DNA of 27,861 nucleotides from an uncultured Clostridia bacterium (GTDB taxonomy: Bacteria; Bacillota; Clostridia; TANB77; CAG-508): the NCBI GenBank assembly GCA_910589185.1, contig CAJUSU010000018.1:1-27861 (forward strand), in the 5' to 3' direction. Of this stretch, positions 23,941 through 27,861 are shown in pieces. The notes below the pieces were generated by a model that was not told the DNA's origin, searched no databases, and saw only the letters and a list, made by a program, of their open reading frames with translations. The position numbers and the translations under genes are program-made. The first letter of the stretch is position 1. Every line of letters begins with the position of its first letter.

Positions 23941-25124
23941 TGTTTTACCATAATTTTAAATATGCTTTTAAAACTCTTTTTCGAGACAAAATGCTCATCT
24001 TTTGGACTTTTGCCTTTCCCATTATATTAGGGACTTTCTTTAATATGGCATTTTCGAACATTGAAAATAGTGAAAAACTAGATATTATTTCTATTGCCAT
24101 TGTAGAAAAAGAAGAAAACAAAATTATGAAACAAGCCTTTGAAACTTTAAGTGATGAAGAAAATGAGGACAGACTTTTCCAAACACAATATGTAACAGAA
24201 GAAAAGGCAAAAGAACTATTAGAAAGTGATGAAATAACGGGGTATCTAGTTTTACTAAAAGAAGAACCAAAGGTAGTCATCAAATCTAATGGAATTAATG
24301 AAACTATTTTAAAATATGTCACAGAAGAAATTATGCAAAATACAGAAATGATGAGTGACATTATGGAAAAGCGAGTACGAGATGTTATGCAAGGCTATCC
24401 AGAGGGAATCTACAATATGCCTAATATGGAGAACATTTATGAAGATGTCATGAAAATGTTAGAAGATAATCAAGTAGAGTTCAAAAATGTTTCTAATAGT
24501 AATTTGAGTTATACAATGATAGAATTTTATACCCTGATTGCTATGACTTGTCTATATTGTGGAACATTAGGAATGACAGCCGTTAATCACAATTTAGCGA
24601 ATATGGGCAATGTAGGAAAAAGAACCTCCATTACACCAACTAGTAAGGGAAAAATTATCTTTTCTAGTTTATTAGCAAGTTATTTAACACAACTAATTGG
24701 GTTAGCGATTTTGTTTGCTTATACCATATTTGTGTTAAAAGTAGACTATGGAACAAATTTACCAATGATCATTTTACTATCTCTAACAGGAAGCTTGGCA
24801 GGGCTAAGTCTTGGCGTTGCAGTAGCTACACTTATCAAAGCAAACGAGAATACTAAAATTGGAATTTTAATAGCAGTTACCATGCTAGGGTGTTTCTTAT
24901 CAGGAATGATGGGTATTACCATGAAGTATATGATTGATAAAAATGTGCCTATTGTCAATTTGGTCAATCCTGTTAGTATGATAACAGATGGATTTTATGC
25001 TTTGTATTATTACGACACCTTAGATAGATATTTCTTAAATATAGTAAGTTTACTCATTTTTAGTGGCATTATGATACTACTTTCTATTAATGGACTAAGA
25101 AAACAAAAATATGAAGCACTATAA
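23940..25124 (+). CDS. ABC-2-type permease 1
   Basis: ATG 23940 shares its A with the ATPase stop codon. The 394-residue protein has one N-terminal helix (about 18-37), an extracellular acidic domain (about 45-190) and five C-terminal helices (about 195-385) of the ABC2_membrane type; the YTMIEFYTLIAMTCLY helix begins the membrane block. It is the first half of a heterodimeric exporter with the protein at 25145; each half has the same plan. Substrate unknown; peptides or drugs are common for this class. Confidence 0.9.
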   Translation: MFYHNFKYAFKTLFRDKMLIFWTFAFPIILGTFFNMAFSNIENSEKLDIISIAIVEKEENKIMKQAFETLSDEENEDRLFQTQYVTEEKAKELLESDEITGYLVLLKEEPKVVIKSNGINETILKYVTEEIMQNTEMMSDIMEKRVRDVMQGYPEGIYNMPNMENIYEDVMKMLEDNQVEFKNVSNSNLSYTMIEFYTLIAMTCLYCGTLGMTAVNHNLANMGNVGKRTSITPTSKGKIIFSSLLASYLTQLIGLAILFAYTIFVLKVDYGTNLPMIILLSLTGSLAGLSLGVAVATLIKANENTKIGILIAVTMLGCFLSGMMGITMKYMIDKNVPIVNLVNPVSMITDGFYALYYYDTLDRYFLNIVSLLIFSGIMILLSINGLRKQKYEAL

Positions 25125-25144
25125 TAGAAGGGGAAGGAGAAACA

Positions 25145-26326
25145 ATGACAGTATTTAAAACCTTTTTAAAGGTACTTAATAAATGCAAGTTTAGCGTTAT
25201 TCTAAATACAGTAATTTTGCTTATCTTTGCAGGGGCGAATATGACAATAAGTGATACACAAGTTAGTTTTGAAGCAGAAAAGCCAGATATCTTAATTGTC
25301 AATCAAGATGTAAGTATTGGTATTACTCAGAATTTGACGAAGTATTTAGAGGAAAACTGCGAAATCATAGATGTAAAGGATAATGAAGATGCGATTAATG
25401 ATGCTTTGTTTTATCGAGATGTTAATTATGTGATATATATTCCACAAAATTATAGACAAGATGTATTAAAAGGAGAAAAACCAGAAATTCAAATTAAATC
25501 AACAGGGGATTATCAGGCAAGTTATGCTGAGATGTTGCTAGCTAGATATGTGAAAGTGCAAAATATCTATGTAGAAGAAATGGCAAAGCAAGCAGAGAAA
25601 ACTGTAATAGATGAAAAACTAGAAAATCAAGTGATAGAAAAGATAAATGAAACGATCTCAAAAGAAACACAAGTAGAAATGACTTCAAAATTAGATACAA
25701 CAGGCTTAGAAAAAGCAACCTTTTATTATAATTTTGCTAATTACACTTTGCTAGCAGGTGCGATTTTAGTAATTTGCTTAATTTTGTCTAGTTTTCATGA
25801 AGAAAGAATTAGGAAAAGAACGATTGTTAGTAGTATGAAGTATCAAAAGCATAATAGAATATTACTATTAGGCAATGGACTATTTGCACTAGTTTTATGG
25901 TTATTTTATGTATTGATTAGTTTCTTTGTAGTAGGAAATGTGATGTTTAGCATACAAGGTCTTATTTATATCATCAATTCTTTCGTATTTACTTTATGTG
26001 CTTTAACAATTGCCTTCTTGGTAGGAAGTATCATTAATAACAAAAATGCAATGAATGGAATTGTTAATGTAATTGCATTAGGTTCTAGCTTTTTATGTGG
26101 AGCGTTTGTGCCGGTGGAATGGTTACCAGATACTGTGCTTAAAATAGCACATATTCTTCCGAGTTACTGGTATATTCAGTCCAATGAATTGATAAAGACG
26201 ATAGAAGAATTTAGTTTAGAAACCTTAAAACCAATTATGATAAATATGGGAGTAGTTCTTTTATTTTCAATTGGATTTATCATTGTAGCGAATTTAATAG
26301 AGAGGAAAAAAAGGAAGATTGCTTAA
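25145..26326 (+). CDS. ABC-2-type permease 2
   Basis: ATG 25145 follows AAGGGGAAGGAG, 20 nt after permease 1. The 393-residue protein has the same topology: helix about 20-36, extracellular domain about 45-195 (INDALFYRDVNYVIYIP), then about six helices (about 200-385) with LGSSFLCGAFVPVEWLPD, an ABC-2 signature stretch. It ends in a basic tail ERKKRKIA. It completes the TetR-ATPase-permease-permease operon. A 92-nt gap follows it before the next start codon, containing a promoter for the next gene and only a weak hairpin. Confidence 0.9.
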   Translation: MTVFKTFLKVLNKCKFSVILNTVILLIFAGANMTISDTQVSFEAEKPDILIVNQDVSIGITQNLTKYLEENCEIIDVKDNEDAINDALFYRDVNYVIYIPQNYRQDVLKGEKPEIQIKSTGDYQASYAEMLLARYVKVQNIYVEEMAKQAEKTVIDEKLENQVIEKINETISKETQVEMTSKLDTTGLEKATFYYNFANYTLLAGAILVICLILSSFHEERIRKRTIVSSMKYQKHNRILLLGNGLFALVLWLFYVLISFFVVGNVMFSIQGLIYIINSFVFTLCALTIAFLVGSIINNKNAMNGIVNVIALGSSFLCGAFVPVEWLPDTVLKIAHILPSYWYIQSNELIKTIEEFSLETLKPIMINMGVVLLFSIGFIIVANLIERKKRKIA

Positions 26327-26342
26327 GTTGAAAATTGTAGAG

Positions 26343-26371
26343 TTGAGAAAAAGCTCATTTTATGATATAAA
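26343..26371 (+). promoter_or_regulatory. Promoter of the multi-HTH gene
   Basis: TTGAGA (26343-26348) and TATAAA (26366-26371) are 17 bp apart, with an extended TG at 26363-26364. The start point near 26378 makes the in-frame TTG at 26380 an unlikely translation start and supports ATG 26419. Confidence 0.7.
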
Positions 26372-26418
26372 TATATTGATTGAATAAAAAAGTAACATTA
26401 AATAAAGGAAAAGTATCT

Positions 26419-27861
26419 ATGAGTGGCAAACCAAAAAGAATTCCTACACAAGAAGAATATGAAGAAGATAAACAAATAATACTAGGAGCCTATAGGGCAG
26501 GACTTCCAGTGCGTAGAATGCTTGCTAAATTTGAATATACCAAAACATATATTACTAATATGCGAAAAACTTTAATTGCTGAAGGAAAAATAACAGAAGA
26601 GGAAATAAAATCAGCTTCCGCTAAATATTATAGAGAAAATCCGTCGGCACAAGGTTTAGATAAATCAAAAATTAGAAAAACAAAAGGAACAGAAAAAGCA
26701 GAAAAAAGACATAATCGTTCTTTGGAAAGAAAAGATAAAGTTTTAGAATTAGCAAGGAAAGGATATATTAAATCAGATATAGCTAAGATAGTAGGGATAA
26801 GTGAAACGGCAGTAGAGTGGAATTTAAAAAGGTTAATAGAAGAACGGAGCAATTAAAAGAGAAGAAATAAAAAAAGCAAGTAATGGGATAGGAAAAGAAA
26901 GCATAGACAAAACTACACCAGAATATCTTGCTACAAGAAATCAAATTGTTGAATATTTAAGAAAAGGTTGGAAGAATTGTAATATACGTAAAGTACTAAA
27001 TATGACTCCTTATGATTTTACAATTTACCTGAAAGATATTAAATACAAAAAAATAATGACATCGGAAGAAATAAGCATAGCAAGAGAAAAAAAGAGACAA
27101 GAGGATTTACAATTTATTGTAGATTCTGTAAATGCTGGTTTGACTATAACACAGATGAGAGACTTAAAACCAGAGTTTAGTTATAATGAATTTACCCCAA
27201 TGATAAAAGAACTTATTGAGGCAGGTGTTATTACACAAGAACAAGTAGATGATAATGCAAAAAAAGGTAGTAAGAAGACAATGAACCAGGGGTTACAATT
27301 GTCACCAGAAGAACAAGTACAATTTATTTTAGATAAAATAAGAAAAGGATATGCACCTACAGAAATTGTTAATAGTGATAAAACAAAGAGCTTAACTATG
27401 CATAAAGTTTTATATCAAAAAAGGAAACTAATAGCAGAGGGCAAAATATCCCAAGAAGAAGCCGATAGAGCTATGCAAAGTAGACAAGAAAAAGCTCTTG
27501 CAAGGAAGCATAAAAAAGTAATCAACAGAATAAAAGAATATACTGAATTTGGCTATAGTTTGACTGAGATATCAGAGTTTATTACTGAATATAGTTATGG
27601 AACTCTTAGTGATATAAAAAATGAATATATGAAGAAAAATGGTTGGTATACAAAAGAAGAACTATCAATGTTTGCAATTCAAAGAAAAGACAGAGAAGCA
27701 GAAGAGGCACGAAGGGCATTTGAGAGCTTACCGTTAGCAGAAAGAATACGAATTGAAGAAGAAAGAATAGCAGAGGCTAGAAGATTAGAAGAGGAAAAGA
27801 GAAAAAGGCGAGAAGAAATTATAGCAAAAAGACAGGCAAAAAAAGATGAAACAAATAAAAG
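26419..27861 (+). pseudogene. Multi-helix-turn-helix repeat protein, +1 frameshift and cut by the window end
   Basis: ATG 26419 (AAAGGA 9 nt upstream) fits the promoter better than TTG 26380. Frame one stops at 26854-26856. Deleting one C at 26845 turns EER into EEG and leaves an open frame to the window end, about 480 residues with no stop. The join is supported internally: L-I-E-E-G-A-I-K-R-E-E-I repeats the pattern LIAEGKITEEEI, LIEAGVITQEQV and LIAEGKISQEEA found elsewhere in the same protein. At least six modules of about 48-54 residues start near 19, 107, 174, 230, 300 and 367. Each has a helix with (A)GY or AGL, an HTH-like pair (SDIAKIVGISETAVEWNL is clearest) and the LIxEGxI(T/S)xEE end. 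The visible C-terminal part (about 425-480) is a long Glu/Lys/Arg coiled coil. I do not recognise the family; a DNA-binding or DNA-organising role is inferred from the HTH modules. Confidence 0.75.

Noticed and set aside
26343..26365. Terminator after the second ABC-2 permease
   Set aside because: Only TGAG/CTCA can pair before TTTT, too weak to call; the segment is better explained as the promoter of the next gene.

Overview
The window is AT-rich DNA from a Gram-positive Bacillota. It uses Shine-Dalgarno starts throughout, several TTG starts (4348, 9882, 19336), intramembrane-sensing kinase and BceAB-type genes, and a dockerin/cohesin pair. Together these suggest an uncultured or poorly characterised, probably gut-associated, member of the Clostridia. 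This is inference from gene content; no rRNA or tRNA gene is visible to settle taxonomy.

Layout. 1-2477: a polysaccharide deacetylase (minus strand, cut by the window edge), a frameshifted metallo-beta-lactamase-fold gene and a DUF3592-like membrane protein. 2649-6756: a BceRS/YxdJK-type two-component system, a CapA-family protein and a membrane-anchored protein of unknown function with three internal repeats. 6777-7164: a self-contained non-coding transcription unit (promoter, two leader hairpins, two 40-nt tandem repeats that each fold as an H-type pseudoknot, strong terminator) followed by a short ORF. 7257-12117: a run of six genes combining four nucleoside/nucleotide-hydrolase families (nucleoside hydrolase, HD phosphohydrolase, NT5C-like nucleotidase, Nudix) with two MFS transporters. 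12180-15487: a BceAB-type ABC transporter with a YxeA-family protein behind a palindromic operator. 15607-16978: a DUF1653/deoxyribosyltransferase-like fusion and an HD hydrolase. 17070-20575: a secreted glucosaminidase-like cell-wall hydrolase ending in a dockerin, followed by a membrane-anchored cohesin protein (frameshifted). 20629-21224 (minus): a YefM-YoeB toxin-antitoxin module with its operator. 21340-22230 (minus): a GT8 glycosyltransferase. 22349-26326: a TetR regulator with a 30-bp operator and an ABC-2 exporter (ATPase plus two permeases). 26343-27861: a protein with at least six helix-turn-helix-like repeats, frameshifted and cut by the window end.

How the parts fit. The two-component system at 2649 and the transporter at 12279 look like one antimicrobial-peptide sensing/detoxification module that has become split: a 16-bp inverted repeat of the same architecture lies in front of both. 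The dockerin hydrolase and the cohesin membrane protein should bind each other and hold a wall hydrolase at the cell surface. The most unusual element is the 6813-6996 RNA. Its repeats carry compensatory base changes and the layout matches type III toxin-antitoxin loci, but no normal-sized toxin follows.

Three genes (898-1771, 19336-20575, 26419-27861) are each broken by a single extra base, and in each the reading frame is restored by deleting one C directly before GG. This pattern may be a sequencing or assembly artefact rather than real gene decay.
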